A DNA stretch of 64,000 nt, from positions 82,620 to 146,619 of the forward strand of contig JAJFLB010000015.1 in assembly GCA_021772915.1 (NCBI GenBank), read 5' to 3'. The first letter of the stretch is position 1; each line of letters begins with the position of its first letter. The notes below the pieces were generated by a model. That model searched no databases, was not told where the DNA came from, and worked only from the letters and a program-made list of their open reading frames with translations. Origin of the DNA: Gammaproteobacteria bacterium (GTDB lineage: Bacteria; Pseudomonadota; Gammaproteobacteria; Xanthomonadales; SZUA-36). Shown here one piece after another: positions 53,655 through 63,331 of the stretch. The translations under genes were made by a program, and so were the position numbers.

Positions 53655-54511
53655 GTCGACCAGACAAAGTAGAGGAACAACGCAAGCTGATTGAAGCGGC
53701 GTTTGATGAACGTGGATCAATCTCGCCGAAGTCCGTCGGGGCGGAACTCCGCGAAGCCATTGAAGCATCCATAACCGGGTTGGAGCATGGTGAGCTACGT
53801 GTCGCGGAACCACCCGAAAACGACGGTTCAGGAGACTGGCAAGTTAATGAATGGCTGAAAAAGGCCGTGTTGCTGTATTTCCGTATCCGTCGCAATGAGG
53901 TGACTGAGGGCGAGGCGAGCCGCTACTTTGACAAGGTGCCTTTGCGTTGGGCGAAGGGCTCCAGTGATGACATAAGCCGGTGTGGTGCCCGTATTGTTCC
54001 GCCGGCGACCGTCAGACGTGGTGCTTTCATCGGTGCCGATGCGGTACTGATGCCGTCCTACGTCAATATCGGTGCCCATGTGGGTGAGAGCAGCATGGTG
54101 GATACCTGGGTGACCGTTGGGTCCTGTGCACAGATTGGCCAACGGGTACACCTGTCCGGGGGGGTGGGGATTGGTGGCGTGCTTGAGCCGTTGCAGGCAT
54201 CTCCCACCATCATTGAAGACGATTGTTTTATTGGAGCACGCTCCGAAGTGGTCGAAGGGGTAGTTATCGGCAAGGGCAGCGTGTTGTCCATGGGTGTCTA
54301 CATTGGGCAGAGCACCCGAATCTATGACCGTGAGAGCGGTAAAGTTTTATACGGACATGTCCCACCCGGCTCGGTTGTAGTGCCCGGCAGTCTACCCGCA
54401 AAAGATCGCAGTCATTCTCTCTACGCAGCGATTATCGTCAAGCATGTTGATGCAAAGACGCTTGCAAAAACAAGTGTCAATGAGCTGTTAAGAAACAACG
54501 TGGCATGCTAA
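53651..54511 (+). CDS. dapD: 2,3,4,5-tetrahydropyridine-2,6-dicarboxylate N-succinyltransferase
   Basis: Uses succinyl-CoA to succinylate tetrahydrodipicolinate in the lysine and diaminopimelate pathway. The 286-aa protein has an N-terminal helical domain and a left-handed beta helix with hexapeptide repeats ([40 protein letters not shown]). The active-site stretch [20 protein letters not shown] is present. It is slightly longer than E. coli DapD (274 aa). It overlaps glnD by 4 bases and the ArsC-like gene by 7, so this is one transcription unit ending at dapE. Confidence 0.97.
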   Translation: MSRPDKVEEQRKLIEAAFDERGSISPKSVGAELREAIEASITGLEHGELRVAEPPENDGSGDWQVNEWLKKAVLLYFRIRRNEVTEGEASRYFDKVPLRWAKGSSDDISRCGARIVPPATVRRGAFIGADAVLMPSYVNIGAHVGESSMVDTWVTVGSCAQIGQRVHLSGGVGIGGVLEPLQASPTIIEDDCFIGARSEVVEGVVIGKGSVLSMGVYIGQSTRIYDRESGKVLYGHVPPGSVVVPGSLPAKDRSHSLYAAIIVKHVDAKTLAKTSVNELLRNNVAC

Positions 54512-54834
54512 CGGTATACGGCATCGGGCAGTGTGACACCTGCCGCAAGGCCCTTAAGTGGCTGGCCGCGCAGGGTATTGAACATCAATTCCACGATTTT
54601 AGAAAACAGGGCTTGCAGCCGGACCTCTTACGCGAATGGCTGAGCTCATCTTTTGCCGACAAGTTGGTTAATCGTCGCAGTGCGACATGGCGGAAATTGG
54701 GCACAGCGCAGCGTGAATTGGAGGGTGCAGCCTTGTTGGAGTTACTCCTGGACTACCCGACATTGATAAAACGACCGGTATTTGTTGCTGCTGAAATCAT
54801 CGCTGTCGGTTTCGATCCCCAGGAGCTTGTTTAG
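54505..54834 (+). CDS. ArsC/Spx-family protein (YffB type)
   Basis: A 109-aa thioredoxin-fold protein with the N-terminal CxxC in [15 protein letters not shown] and the family helix [20 protein letters not shown], ending with [19 protein letters not shown]. These proteins are related to arsenate reductase and to the Spx regulator; in gammaproteobacteria the YffB type is commonly encoded between dapD and dapE, as here. The reaction is not known for certain; a glutathione-dependent reductase is the common guess. It overlaps dapD by 7 bases. Confidence 0.88.
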   Translation: MLTVYGIGQCDTCRKALKWLAAQGIEHQFHDFRKQGLQPDLLREWLSSSFADKLVNRRSATWRKLGTAQRELEGAALLELLLDYPTLIKRPVFVAAEIIAVGFDPQELV

Positions 54835-55967
54835 TGAGTGCAACTCTGGATCTGGCCAGTGCCCTGATTGAAAAACCTTCGGTGACACCCGATGACGCCG
54901 GCTGCCAGCGATTGCTGGCCAACCGGTTATTGCCACTGGGCTTTGGGGTGGAGTGGTTCCACTGCGATAAAGTCAGCAACGTACTTTTCACCCATGGCCA
55001 GGGCGAACCGTCGGTCTGGTTTTTAGGCCATACGGATGTTGTGCCGTCAGGCCCTCTGGAGGACTGGACCTCGCTGCCTTTCAAGGCCGAAATCAGGGAT
55101 GACAATCTGTACGGCCGGGGATCAGCGGATATGAAAGGCGCGGTGGCCGCCATGGTGACCGCCGTTGAATCAGTCTTATGCGAAGCACCTGATCACGCTG
55201 GGCAAGTTGGTATCCTGTTGACCAGTGATGAGGAAGGGCTCGCGGTCGATGGTATCCGACAGGTCGCACAAATCCTCAGGCAGCGAGATGATGCACCTGC
55301 GTACTGCCTGGTTGGCGAGCCCAGTTCACAGACCCGGTTGGGAGATGTGATACGAGTTGGCCGCCGTGGTTCTATTCACGCCCGGCTGCAAGTTCATGGA
55401 ATCCAGGGTCACAGTGCTTTTCCGGAGACGCTCGACAACCCCATTCACCACCTGGCTCCATTTCTGGAAGCTTTAACTACCAAGGTGTGGGATCAGGGTG
55501 ACACGGATTTTCCACCGACCCATTGCCAGATCACCAATTTCCAGGCCGGGACAGGTGCTGAAAATGTAACCCCCGGTCAGGCAGATGTCTGGTTCAATTT
55601 CCGCAATTCACCAGTCTCATCTGCGCAAGAAATCAGGGCAGGTGTCGAAGCGCTGTTACAGCAAAACGGTATTCACGAGTTTGACCTGGGTTGGCGAGTT
55701 TCCGGCGAACCATTTCACTGCAAAGACGGAAAATTGCGGGCGGCCGTAGTCGAAGTCGTTGGGCAGGAATTGGATATCCAACCAGAAATGAACACCGGCG
55801 GGGGTACGTCTGACGGGCGTTTCATGGCCCCACTGGGTACTGAAGTCGTTGAGCTCGGCCTGCTTAACGGTAGCATTCACCAGGTTGACGAGCATGTACC
55901 GACCCGTGATCTTGAAGACCTGTCCCGGGTCTACAAACAGATCATTATCAAACTTTTAAGCAGCTGA
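54834..55967 (+). CDS. dapE: Succinyl-diaminopimelate desuccinylase
   Basis: A zinc hydrolase of the M20 family that frees LL-diaminopimelate. The 377-aa protein shows FLGHTDVVPSGPLEDW with the metal histidine and aspartate, YGRGSADMKGAVAAMV, LTSDEEGLAVDGI with the catalytic glutamates, VGEPSSQTRLGD, RRGSIHARLQVHGIQGHSAF and MNTGGGTSDGRFMAPLG. The start is the GTG at 54834, which shares a base with the TAG of the ArsC-like gene. It completes the dapD-arsC-dapE unit. The gap 55968-56277 has REPs but no terminator I can name. Confidence 0.96.
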   Translation: MSATLDLASALIEKPSVTPDDAGCQRLLANRLLPLGFGVEWFHCDKVSNVLFTHGQGEPSVWFLGHTDVVPSGPLEDWTSLPFKAEIRDDNLYGRGSADMKGAVAAMVTAVESVLCEAPDHAGQVGILLTSDEEGLAVDGIRQVAQILRQRDDAPAYCLVGEPSSQTRLGDVIRVGRRGSIHARLQVHGIQGHSAFPETLDNPIHHLAPFLEALTTKVWDQGDTDFPPTHCQITNFQAGTGAENVTPGQADVWFNFRNSPVSSAQEIRAGVEALLQQNGIHEFDLGWRVSGEPFHCKDGKLRAAVVEVVGQELDIQPEMNTGGGTSDGRFMAPLGTEVVELGLLNGSIHQVDEHVPTRDLEDLSRVYKQIIIKLLSS

Positions 55968-56088
55968 AAACAAAAGATAATTATAATATATTGGGCCTAT
56001 AGCCTGTAATAACAATACCTTGATTTAACCTCCTTTCGACCGCAGATAATTTGTTGAACTGCCGCAATCGCTGGTCTGGGAACCTGAT

Positions 56089-56118
56089 GTTCGTGACGAC
56101 TACGGTCGTCACTCCTAC
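56089..56118 (+). repeat. REP half-element
   Basis: GTTCGTGACGACTACGGTCG then TCACTCCTAC: the right half of the REPIN, with GACGAC/GTCGTC stem. The left half is not recognisable, so this copy is decayed. Confidence 0.75.
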
Positions 56119-56161
56119 AAAGGTTCAAGGACTGCCAGAATGCGATGGTGGCGGGATGGGT

Positions 56162-56227
56162 GTAGGACTGATGAACTTGTTCATCGGGAATTCGTATGTT
56201 CGCGACGACTATCGTCGTCGCTCCTAC
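56162..56227 (+). repeat. REPIN upstream of clpB
   Basis: GTAGGA and TCCTAC ends with GATGAACTTGTTCATC and GACGACTATCGTCGTC hairpins. It lies 51 bases before the clpB start, in the region where its promoter should be, so the transcript leader would carry the hairpins. Confidence 0.88.
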
Positions 56228-56277
56228 AAGGGGGCAAGAGTCCACTCAGTTTTGGACGGTCGCAGAGGAATTCAAAA

Positions 56278-58845
56278 ATGCGCATGGATAAACTAACCAG
56301 TAAGTTCCAGCTGGCACTGGCCGATGCCCAGAGCCTTGCTGTGGGTCTGGACCATCAAATGATCGAGCCGGAGCATGTCATGGTGGCCTTGCTGGACCAG
56401 CAGGGTGGGTCTATTCGTCATTTGTTGACCAAGGCTGGTGTCAAGGTCAATGCCCTGCGTTCCCGGTTGGGTGAGCGGCTGGACAGTTTGCCTAAAGTTA
56501 CCGGTGCGGCCGGTGAGGTCAATCTTTCCAACAACGTTATCAAGATATTGACCGTGACCGACAAGCTGGCGCAAAAGCGTGATGACCAGTACATAGCCAG
56601 TGAACTGTTTGTGTTGGCAGCACTGGATGTCAAAGGTACGGTTGGCGACATCCTGCAGCAAACCGGGGGTACACGGGCTGCCATTGAAAAGGCCATCGAA
56701 GAGATGCGTGGTGGTGAGCAGGTCAATGATCCCAATGCCGAAGAAACCCGTCAGGCACTGGAAAAATACACCATCGATCTGACCGAGAGGGCCGAGCAGT
56801 CCAAACTGGACCCGGTGATTGGTCGCGATGAGGAAATCCGGCGTTGCATCCAGGTGTTGCAGCGTCGCACCAAGAACAATCCCATACTGATGGGTGAGCC
56901 GGGTGTAGGCAAGACAGCCATCGTTGAAGGCATGGCCCAGCGGATCATCAATGGTGAAGTCCCTGAAGGCCTGAAAAACAGACGGGTTTTGTCCCTGGAT
57001 ATGGGCGCGCTGATCGCCGGTGCCAAATTCAGGGGTGAGTTCGAAGAGAGACTGAAAGCACTGTTGAGTGACCTCAGCAAGCAGGAAGGCAATATCATCC
57101 TGTTTATCGACGAAATTCACACCATAGTGGGCGCGGGTAAAGCCGAGGGTTCCATGGATGCGGGCAATATGCTCAAACCCGCCCTGGCCCGGGGTGAATT
57201 GCATTGTATTGGCGCCACGACGCTGGATGAGTACCGGCAGCACATGGAAAAGGACGCGGCCCTGGAACGCCGGTTCCAAAAAGTGTACGTCGGTGAGCCG
57301 TCGGTGGAAGATACGATTGCCATTTTGCGTGGTCTGCAGGAGCGCTACGAAGTTCATCATGGCGTTGAAATTACGGATCCGGCCCTGGTGGCTGCAGCCA
57401 CCCTGTCGTACCGGTATATCTCTGACCGGCAATTGCCGGACAAAGCCATCGACCTCATGGATGAAGCGGCTTCACGCATACGCATGGAAATCGATTCCAA
57501 ACCGGAAAAACTGGATCGTCTTGAACGACGCCTGATCCAGGAGAAGATTCAGCGTGAGGCACTGAAAAAGGAAAAAGATGACGCCTCGGTCCAGCGGTTG
57601 GGTGAGTTGGAAGAAAAAATTGAAGACCTCGAACGTGAGTTTTCCGACCTTGATGAGATCTGGAAGGCCGAAAAAGCAACCGTACAGGGCACGACACACA
57701 TCAAGGAAGATCTGGAACGCAGCCGCGCCGAGTTGGAAACAGCCCGGCGTGCGGGTGATCTCGCGCGTATGTCTGAGTTGCAATACGGACGCTTGCCGGA
57801 ACTCGAAAAGGAGTTGCAGCAAGCCGAAAAAGGCGAGGAATCCGAGTTCACATTGCTACGCACACGTGTCACCGCGGACGAAATTGCAGAAGTGGTTTCA
57901 CGCTGGACGGGTATCCCGGTCTCGCGCATGCTCGAGGGGGAGAGGGACAAATTATTACGGATGGAAGTAGCGCTGCACCAGCGTGTCATCGGTCAGGATG
58001 AAGCAGTCAAAGCGGTCGCGGATGCCATACGTCGCTCCCGTGCGGGTCTGTCAGATGCCAATCGGCCGATAGGCTCGTTCCTGTTCCTGGGACCTACCGG
58101 TGTGGGTAAAACCGAATTGTGCAAGTCGCTGGCCGAGTTCATGTTTGATACTGAAGCGGCTATCGTGCGCATCGACATGTCGGAGTTCATGGAAAAACAC
58201 TCCGTCGCACGTCTGATCGGGGCGCCACCGGGATATGTTGGCTACGAAGAAGGTGGCTATTTGACCGAAGCAGTCCGGCGCCGGCCCTATTCTGTGATTC
58301 TCCTGGATGAGGTCGAAAAAGCCCATCATGATGTTTTCAACATCCTCTTGCAGGTACTCGATGACGGTCGCTTAACCGATGGCCATGGCCGCACGGTCGA
58401 TTTTCGCAATACGGTTATAGTAATGACCTCCAATCTCGGTTCCGGGCGTATTCAGGCGATGGCCGATGAATCCTACGAAGCCATGAAAACAGCGGTGATG
58501 GAGGTTGTCGGCCAACACTTCCGGCCGGAGTTTATCAACCGTGTGGACGACCTGGTGGTGTTCCACCCATTGGATAGGGAGCAGATCAGGCTGATTGCCG
58601 GTATACAGATTGAATTGCTTGCAAAGCGGCTGGTCAATGCCGGGCTGGAATTGGAAGTCAACGAGCAGGCTTTGAATCTGCTGGGTGCCGCAGGATTTGA
58701 CCCGGTGTATGGCGCCAGACCACTGAAGCGGGTCATTCAGCAGCAGATTGAAAACCCCCTGGCACAGAAAATCCTGGCCGGTGAGTTTTCGACAGGTCAA
58801 CTGGTTAGTATTGCGGTCAAGGACGGAGAGTTCATGTTCGCGTAG
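56278..58845 (+). CDS. clpB: ATP-dependent disaggregase ClpB
   Basis: A heat-shock Hsp100 hexamer that, with DnaK, pulls apart protein aggregates. The 855-aa protein starts [19 protein letters not shown], as in E. coli (MRLDRLTNKF). The Clp_N repeats come first, the first AAA domain has [19 protein letters not shown] and the Walker [14 protein letters not shown], a coiled-coil middle domain spans about residues 400-520, and the second AAA domain has [18 protein letters not shown] and [20 protein letters not shown]. The frame is open further upstream through REP sequence; that part is not coding. AGAGGA lies about 12 bases upstream. Its TAG stop lies in a REP. Confidence 0.98.
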   Translation: MRMDKLTSKFQLALADAQSLAVGLDHQMIEPEHVMVALLDQQGGSIRHLLTKAGVKVNALRSRLGERLDSLPKVTGAAGEVNLSNNVIKILTVTDKLAQKRDDQYIASELFVLAALDVKGTVGDILQQTGGTRAAIEKAIEEMRGGEQVNDPNAEETRQALEKYTIDLTERAEQSKLDPVIGRDEEIRRCIQVLQRRTKNNPILMGEPGVGKTAIVEGMAQRIINGEVPEGLKNRRVLSLDMGALIAGAKFRGEFEERLKALLSDLSKQEGNIILFIDEIHTIVGAGKAEGSMDAGNMLKPALARGELHCIGATTLDEYRQHMEKDAALERRFQKVYVGEPSVEDTIAILRGLQERYEVHHGVEITDPALVAAATLSYRYISDRQLPDKAIDLMDEAASRIRMEIDSKPEKLDRLERRLIQEKIQREALKKEKDDASVQRLGELEEKIEDLEREFSDLDEIWKAEKATVQGTTHIKEDLERSRAELETARRAGDLARMSELQYGRLPELEKELQQAEKGEESEFTLLRTRVTADEIAEVVSRWTGIPVSRMLEGERDKLLRMEVALHQRVIGQDEAVKAVADAIRRSRAGLSDANRPIGSFLFLGPTGVGKTELCKSLAEFMFDTEAAIVRIDMSEFMEKHSVARLIGAPPGYVGYEEGGYLTEAVRRRPYSVILLDEVEKAHHDVFNILLQVLDDGRLTDGHGRTVDFRNTVIVMTSNLGSGRIQAMADESYEAMKTAVMEVVGQHFRPEFINRVDDLVVFHPLDREQIRLIAGIQIELLAKRLVNAGLELEVNEQALNLLGAAGFDPVYGARPLKRVIQQQIENPLAQKILAGEFSTGQLVSIAVKDGEFMFA

Positions 58846-58869
58846 GACCGACGACCCCGTCGTCGGGAA
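58842..58869 (+). repeat. REP at the clpB stop
   Basis: GTAGGACCGACGACCCCGTC then GTCGGGAA. TAG at 58843-58845 is the clpB stop codon. The facing REP at 59120 has the opposite direction, and a 196-bp inverted-repeat element lies between them. Confidence 0.87.
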
Positions 58870-58897
58870 CCCGTCAACCTAATACCAAAATGTGGGG

Positions 58898-59093
58898 CCA
58901 GCTTGGACAGGCCCTCCAGAGACCCGCTCAAGTACGTGGCCCAGGCCAGCCTCTCGACCGGTTCCCGGCCTCACCTTCTCCGTGTAGCGCTCTCGGCTCG
59001 GGCTCCTTGCTTCGCTCTACCGAGTCCATCCATGGACTCGTGTCGCCAACATCCCTGTCGGCTCAAGGTCTCTGGAGGGCCTGTCCAAGCTGG
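58898..59093. mobile_element. MITE-like element with 27-bp perfect terminal inverted repeats
   Basis: The left end CCAGCTTGGACAGGCCCTCC (58898-58924 in full) is the exact reverse complement of 59067-59093. The inside has a hairpin CGAGTCCATCCATGGACTCG and no gene. No clear target duplication is visible at its borders. Confidence 0.7.
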
Positions 59094-59119
59094 TTCGGAG
59101 AGAGGTATTCAGGAAAGCA

Positions 59120-59148
59120 TTCCCGACGAGCAAGCTCGTCGGTTCCAC
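59120..59148 (-). repeat. REP element, inverted, before proA end
   Basis: TTCCCGACGAGCAAGCTCGT then CGGTTCCAC: the reverse of the common REP with a changed foot (GTGGAAC). It lies 9 bases after the end of proA. Confidence 0.8.
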
Positions 59149-59156
59149 AAGCAGGT

Positions 59157-60419
59157 TTACGGTCGTATCTGCCCCGAGCCCCTGACGATCCATTTGTAGC
59201 TGGTCAATTCCGGCAGTGCCATGGGTCCACGGGCGTGGAGTTTTTGGGTGCTGATGCCGATTTCGGCACCCATGCCGAACTGGCCACCGTCGGTGAAGGC
59301 GGTGGAAGTATTGGCATAGACCGCGGCCGCATCAACGTTATTCAGAAATTTTTCGATCGTTTCGGGGTCTTCTGCAACGATGGCTTCAGAGTGCTTTGAG
59401 CCGTGGTCGTGGATATGCTCCAGCGCTTCGTCAAGGCTTGCCACTGTTTTGATCGACATCTTGAGTGACAGGAATTCGGTTCCATAGTGTTCCTCAGATG
59501 AGTGTTGCAGTCTGCCCGCGTAGTGTCCTTCCAGGCTCTTGAAGGCCTCGCTGTCAGCAAATACTTCCACCGCGTGGTCTTCTCCCATTGATTGCATTAA
59601 CGTTGAAAGCTTTGGCAATAGCTCGCGGTGTAACAGCAACGTGTCCAGTGCATTGCAAACACTGACCCGACGGGTCTTGGCATTGGTGATGATGGCTTTG
59701 GCCTTTTGCAGGTCCGCGCTGGCGTCAAGGTAGGTGTGGACAATACCGGCACCCGTCTCGATCACCGGGATGCGGGCATTGTCACGGACAAAATCGATCA
59801 AGCCCTTTGAGCCGCGTGGTATAGCGAGGTCAATGGTATCTGTGGCCTGCAGGATGTGCGCCAGCCATTGGCGCTCGGGCGGGGCAAGAAACACAACACC
59901 GGTATCGATCCCGTGCTCCTCCAGCACTTTGTGCATCAGAGCAACTATGACCTGGTTGGTGTCGTGTGCGTCGCTGCTGCCCTTCAATACACAGGAATTC
60001 AGCGTCTTCAGACACAGGGCAAACACGTCAAAGGTGACATTGGGCCGGGATTCAAAAATGACTGCGATTACACCTATAGGTACCCGGACTTTGCTCAGTT
60101 CAAGACCGTTGTCCAATTGCCTATGGGCAAGTAATTCACCCACGGGGGATGGCAGGTTTGCGACACAACGCAGATCTTGGGCGATGGCAGCTAGGCGTTC
60201 CGGGTTGAGTAGCAGACGGTCGTATTTTGGATCGGATTCCGGCATTCGAGACAGGTCGCTGAGATTGGCCTGCAGGATGTCCCGGCTTGCCGTGAGCGTA
60301 CGCTCGGCGAGGGTTTCGAGGATTGAACGAATCCTGGCGTCATCACAGCGTGCCAGTTCTGGTGCTGCCGCGTGTGCTGTACTTAAACCCTGCTCCAGAT
60401 ATTGTTGTTGGTCAGCCAT
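59157..60419 (-). CDS. proA: Gamma-glutamyl phosphate reductase
   Basis: NADPH-dependent reductase of proline biosynthesis, converting glutamyl-5-phosphate to the semialdehyde. The 420-aa aldehyde-dehydrogenase-fold protein has RVPIGVIAVIFESRPNVTFD, CVLKGSSDAHDTNQ, IPRGSKGLIDFVRDN, KTRRVSVCNALDTLLLHREL with the catalytic cysteine, and VYANTSTAFTDGGQFGMGAE with GISTQKLHARGPM. Its ATG directly follows the TGA of proB with no gap, so the two are coupled on one message. Confidence 0.97.
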   Translation of the reverse strand: MADQQQYLEQGLSTAHAAAPELARCDDARIRSILETLAERTLTASRDILQANLSDLSRMPESDPKYDRLLLNPERLAAIAQDLRCVANLPSPVGELLAHRQLDNGLELSKVRVPIGVIAVIFESRPNVTFDVFALCLKTLNSCVLKGSSDAHDTNQVIVALMHKVLEEHGIDTGVVFLAPPERQWLAHILQATDTIDLAIPRGSKGLIDFVRDNARIPVIETGAGIVHTYLDASADLQKAKAIITNAKTRRVSVCNALDTLLLHRELLPKLSTLMQSMGEDHAVEVFADSEAFKSLEGHYAGRLQHSSEEHYGTEFLSLKMSIKTVASLDEALEHIHDHGSKHSEAIVAEDPETIEKFLNNVDAAAVYANTSTAFTDGGQFGMGAEIGISTQKLHARGPMALPELTSYKWIVRGSGQIRP

Positions 60420-61499
60420 TCAATCCACCAGGTAAAGATAGTCGTAATGGATCAACGGTTTTTGACCCCTCTGGCCCATCAATTTTGCGGCTTCGAGGTG
60501 ATCATATCGGGCCCGTCCACAACCAAGGACCCTGTCATCGGGGTTGAGTATCTGGATCACATCACCACGCTTGAAGCGGCCATGGATGAACTCGATACCG
60601 ACCGGTAGCAGACTGGTCAGGCGATTGCAGTCCAGCAGAGCACTTTCCGCACCCGCGTTCACCGTTACAGACCCTGTCGCGTGGTCGTCTGCGCTGGCCA
60701 GCCAGCGTTTTGCTGGTGATACTTCACCCTGGGCTGGAAAACGTGTGCCGACACTGTCCCCACCCGTGATTTTGAGCAGAATATCCTTTGCCGCGCCGTC
60801 TGCTATGACCACTTCGGTACCCAATTTTGCGACCTTGCGCGCAATGGTTAGTTTGGAATGCATACCACCACGACCCAGTGCGGAAGTGCCACGAGATACG
60901 ATGTCTTCGAGATGGTGGTGCTGTGCGTCCCAGCTTTCTATGCAGAGCGTTTCGGGGTCACTCGGGTCGCCGCTGTATACCCCCGGCACTGAACTCAGCA
61001 GGCATAAGAGATCAGCATTCACCATCCCGGCCAGCAAACCCGCGAGTTCATCATTGTCAGTAAACATCAATTCGGTCACTGCAACGACATCATTTTCGTT
61101 CACAATCGGCACAATACCAGCTAATAACAGGGCTTCGACACAACCACGCATGTTCAGGTAATGACGGCGGCTTTGAAAATCACTTTTGGTCGCCAGCACT
61201 TGAGCGACCGGCAAGTCCTGCTCCTGAAATAACTCACGATAGGTTTGCATTAGCTGAACCTGGCCGGTGGCAGCCATCACCTGTTTGCGGGCGACAGGGT
61301 CAGAGATGCATTGAAGTTTTTCAGCTGCCAGGCTGCAGCCGGAAGCCACGGCTCCCGAAGACACCAGCAGTAGCTGCCAGCCATCTGCGCTGAGTTTGCC
61401 GAACTGCCTGGCCAGGCCGGACAACACCACCAGGTCCAGTACACCATCCGGGTTACACAGAACCTGGCTGCCGATCTTGACGACAATACGCTTGCTCAT
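60420..61499 (-). CDS. proB: Glutamate 5-kinase
   Basis: Makes glutamyl-5-phosphate from glutamate and ATP; it is the feedback-inhibited first step to proline. The 359-aa protein starts MSKRIVVKIGSQVLCNPDG at the ATG at 61499 (the frame goes on to 61568 without homology). The kinase part has LLVSSGAVASGCSLA, IVNENDVVAVTELMFTDNDE with LAGLLAGMVNADLLCLLSSV, and LGRGGMHSKLTIARKV. The C-terminal PUA domain is present (VNAGAESALLDCNRLTSLLP). It lies 31 bases after the peptidase gene on the same strand. Confidence 0.97.
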   Translation of the reverse strand: MSKRIVVKIGSQVLCNPDGVLDLVVLSGLARQFGKLSADGWQLLLVSSGAVASGCSLAAEKLQCISDPVARKQVMAATGQVQLMQTYRELFQEQDLPVAQVLATKSDFQSRRHYLNMRGCVEALLLAGIVPIVNENDVVAVTELMFTDNDELAGLLAGMVNADLLCLLSSVPGVYSGDPSDPETLCIESWDAQHHHLEDIVSRGTSALGRGGMHSKLTIARKVAKLGTEVVIADGAAKDILLKITGGDSVGTRFPAQGEVSPAKRWLASADDHATGSVTVNAGAESALLDCNRLTSLLPVGIEFIHGRFKRGDVIQILNPDDRVLGCGRARYDHLEAAKLMGQRGQKPLIHYDYLYLVD

Positions 61500-61530
61500 G
61501 GCATCAGTACCCTCTGGTGAAGTATGCGGG

Positions 61531-63201
61531 CTAAAGACCCAGCACTTCCTTGCCCTGCTGATAAACAATATCCACCGGGATGCTTATGGCGTCGAGGCGG
61601 TCCAGGTCAGCCTGTAGTTGCGCGCCAACACTGCCTTTTTCCGCAACAAAGGCGGCAACCTTGTCGTAATCACCATTACCCTGCAAAACCAGCAGGTCAT
61701 TGCTCAGGTCTTTAACTGCCTGTTCAAACTCTGGTACGTTGACACGGTAAGTCCCGTTGTCGGGGTCACGTGAAAAAGCACCGGCGGCACTGAAATAGTT
61801 GAAGCGAATCATATTGGCGCGACCATGGGCACTGCTGGCGCCAAATCGTACAGAACGGAATATTCCAGCCAGGAAGGTTACATAATTATCCATCAGCTCA
61901 CCTTCTGCAATTTCGCCGCTTTCACGTAAGCGTTGCACCATGTACAGACCAAGGATGTCAGCCTTGCCTTCCTCGAGCGCAGAGGCGTGTTCTTTCAGGG
62001 CCTGGCGGACCGTTCCCGAGCCATCCAGGGTGTTCTTGATGCCAAGACCATGGGCCACTTCGTGGAACATCGTATTACCAAAAAATGCATCAAAAGTGAT
62101 GTATTCACGTTGGTCAGCGGCGATCAACTGGTGTGAGATCGGCAGCAGGATCTGGTTGAACTTGGCGAGCATGGAGTTTTTGATCTGTAGCCGGCGGGTA
62201 CCTTTTGCCAATTGCACCTGCTCGTCGTTGGGTAAATTGATGGCAATGGTTTTTGCCCCTGAATTGCAGTCGCCGGCGCAATATGCCAGGTCATAGGCAT
62301 TCAGGTCTGCGTCCGAGCCGGGTACTTCGGCTTTGTATTTCTCGTCTACCGGTAGTCCGCGTTGTAGTTCGGGCATGTGCTTGGCAAAGCGTGCCAGACG
62401 CTCGCTCCAGACCTGGTCCTTGATCAGAACAAAAGTCTCAAAAGCGGAACGGTAGCCATACAGCGCGTCCTGGTAGTTCTCGATCGGGCCGATGACGACT
62501 TCCACGGGATTGTTCTTCATGTCCATCCAGGCCATATCCGAGGCTTGGTAGTCATCGGTTTTCAGTGCCTGGGCCCGCAATTTGAGATAAGCGGCAAATT
62601 CCGGGTCTTCTGCGAGTGCGGATGCCTTGACCAGCAATTCGGCAATCTCTTCAATCTGTGCTTCGAAGACACTGCTATAAGGCACCAGCTTCAAACCACC
62701 ATCGTCGTCGCGTCGTACTATTGAGTACTGGCCGTCCTTACCCGTTTGCTGCCAGGCCTCAAATTCTTCCCTGGTGATGTCCTGTGGGTAGAACCGGGCA
62801 CCGGGTGGACGTGGCCCATAGCTTTCAATAAAAGACTGGTCGGCTGCCAGGCGATCCCACGGGCCGTAGTTGTAGAACGCAAAACGCCGGGCGCCGGGGT
62901 CCTCAATACCATTGAGCAACTCGTCTTTATCACCCCACACTTGCTGCCAGAAGATATCATCGGAAATTTTTCCGGCATCGATAAGTAAACCGACCATCTG
63001 TTTTTGCTGCTCGCTTAAATGGCTGAGATCTGTTGCCAGCCGAACTTCGGCATAAATGTCAAATCTCGAAGGTTTGGACATCTCATCGGTAGTGGGCGTT
63101 GTCGCGGCAAGCTGTTCATCAACGGCTGCCCGCTCGCTTTTGTCACAGGCGGTAAGCAGGCCGGCAAGGAGGAATAGAGAAACAAACGTTTTCGCATTCA
63201 T
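61531..63201 (-). CDS. M49-type (dipeptidyl peptidase III-like) zinc lipoprotein
   Basis: A 556-aa lipoprotein: signal LFLLAGLLTAC with the lipidated cysteine near residue 18, from the ATG at 63201. The body matches bacterial dipeptidyl peptidase III homologues. The zinc motif is HEVAHGLGIKNT, a five-residue HExxH in place of the HExxGH of animal enzymes, and the third ligand is in EEGKADILGLYMVQ. Earlier segments include YSIVRRDDDGGLKLVPYS and VVIGPIENYQDALYGYRSAF, typical for the family. HExxH members are known from Xanthomonas. It probably releases dipeptides in the periplasm. It is first in a run with proB and proA and is divergent from fmdB. Confidence 0.88.
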   Translation of the reverse strand: MNAKTFVSLFLLAGLLTACDKSERAAVDEQLAATTPTTDEMSKPSRFDIYAEVRLATDLSHLSEQQKQMVGLLIDAGKISDDIFWQQVWGDKDELLNGIEDPGARRFAFYNYGPWDRLAADQSFIESYGPRPPGARFYPQDITREEFEAWQQTGKDGQYSIVRRDDDGGLKLVPYSSVFEAQIEEIAELLVKASALAEDPEFAAYLKLRAQALKTDDYQASDMAWMDMKNNPVEVVIGPIENYQDALYGYRSAFETFVLIKDQVWSERLARFAKHMPELQRGLPVDEKYKAEVPGSDADLNAYDLAYCAGDCNSGAKTIAINLPNDEQVQLAKGTRRLQIKNSMLAKFNQILLPISHQLIAADQREYITFDAFFGNTMFHEVAHGLGIKNTLDGSGTVRQALKEHASALEEGKADILGLYMVQRLRESGEIAEGELMDNYVTFLAGIFRSVRFGASSAHGRANMIRFNYFSAAGAFSRDPDNGTYRVNVPEFEQAVKDLSNDLLVLQGNGDYDKVAAFVAEKGSVGAQLQADLDRLDAISIPVDIVYQQGKEVLGL

Positions 63202-63331
63202 GGTCGGTTCTTTCTGTATTGAAATGGAGCAAACACTATACCAAACACAAGAGTATGTGTGGCAGTCCCACAACGTCTATAATTGCCGGTCCCGTGGAGG
63301 GCCGCGGGGTTTGGATAATGGGAGTTACAAA

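Noticed and set aside
56293..57432. A 379-codon open frame on the strand opposite clpB
   Set aside because: It lies wholly inside clpB, has no ribosome site or family match, and results from clpB codon bias.
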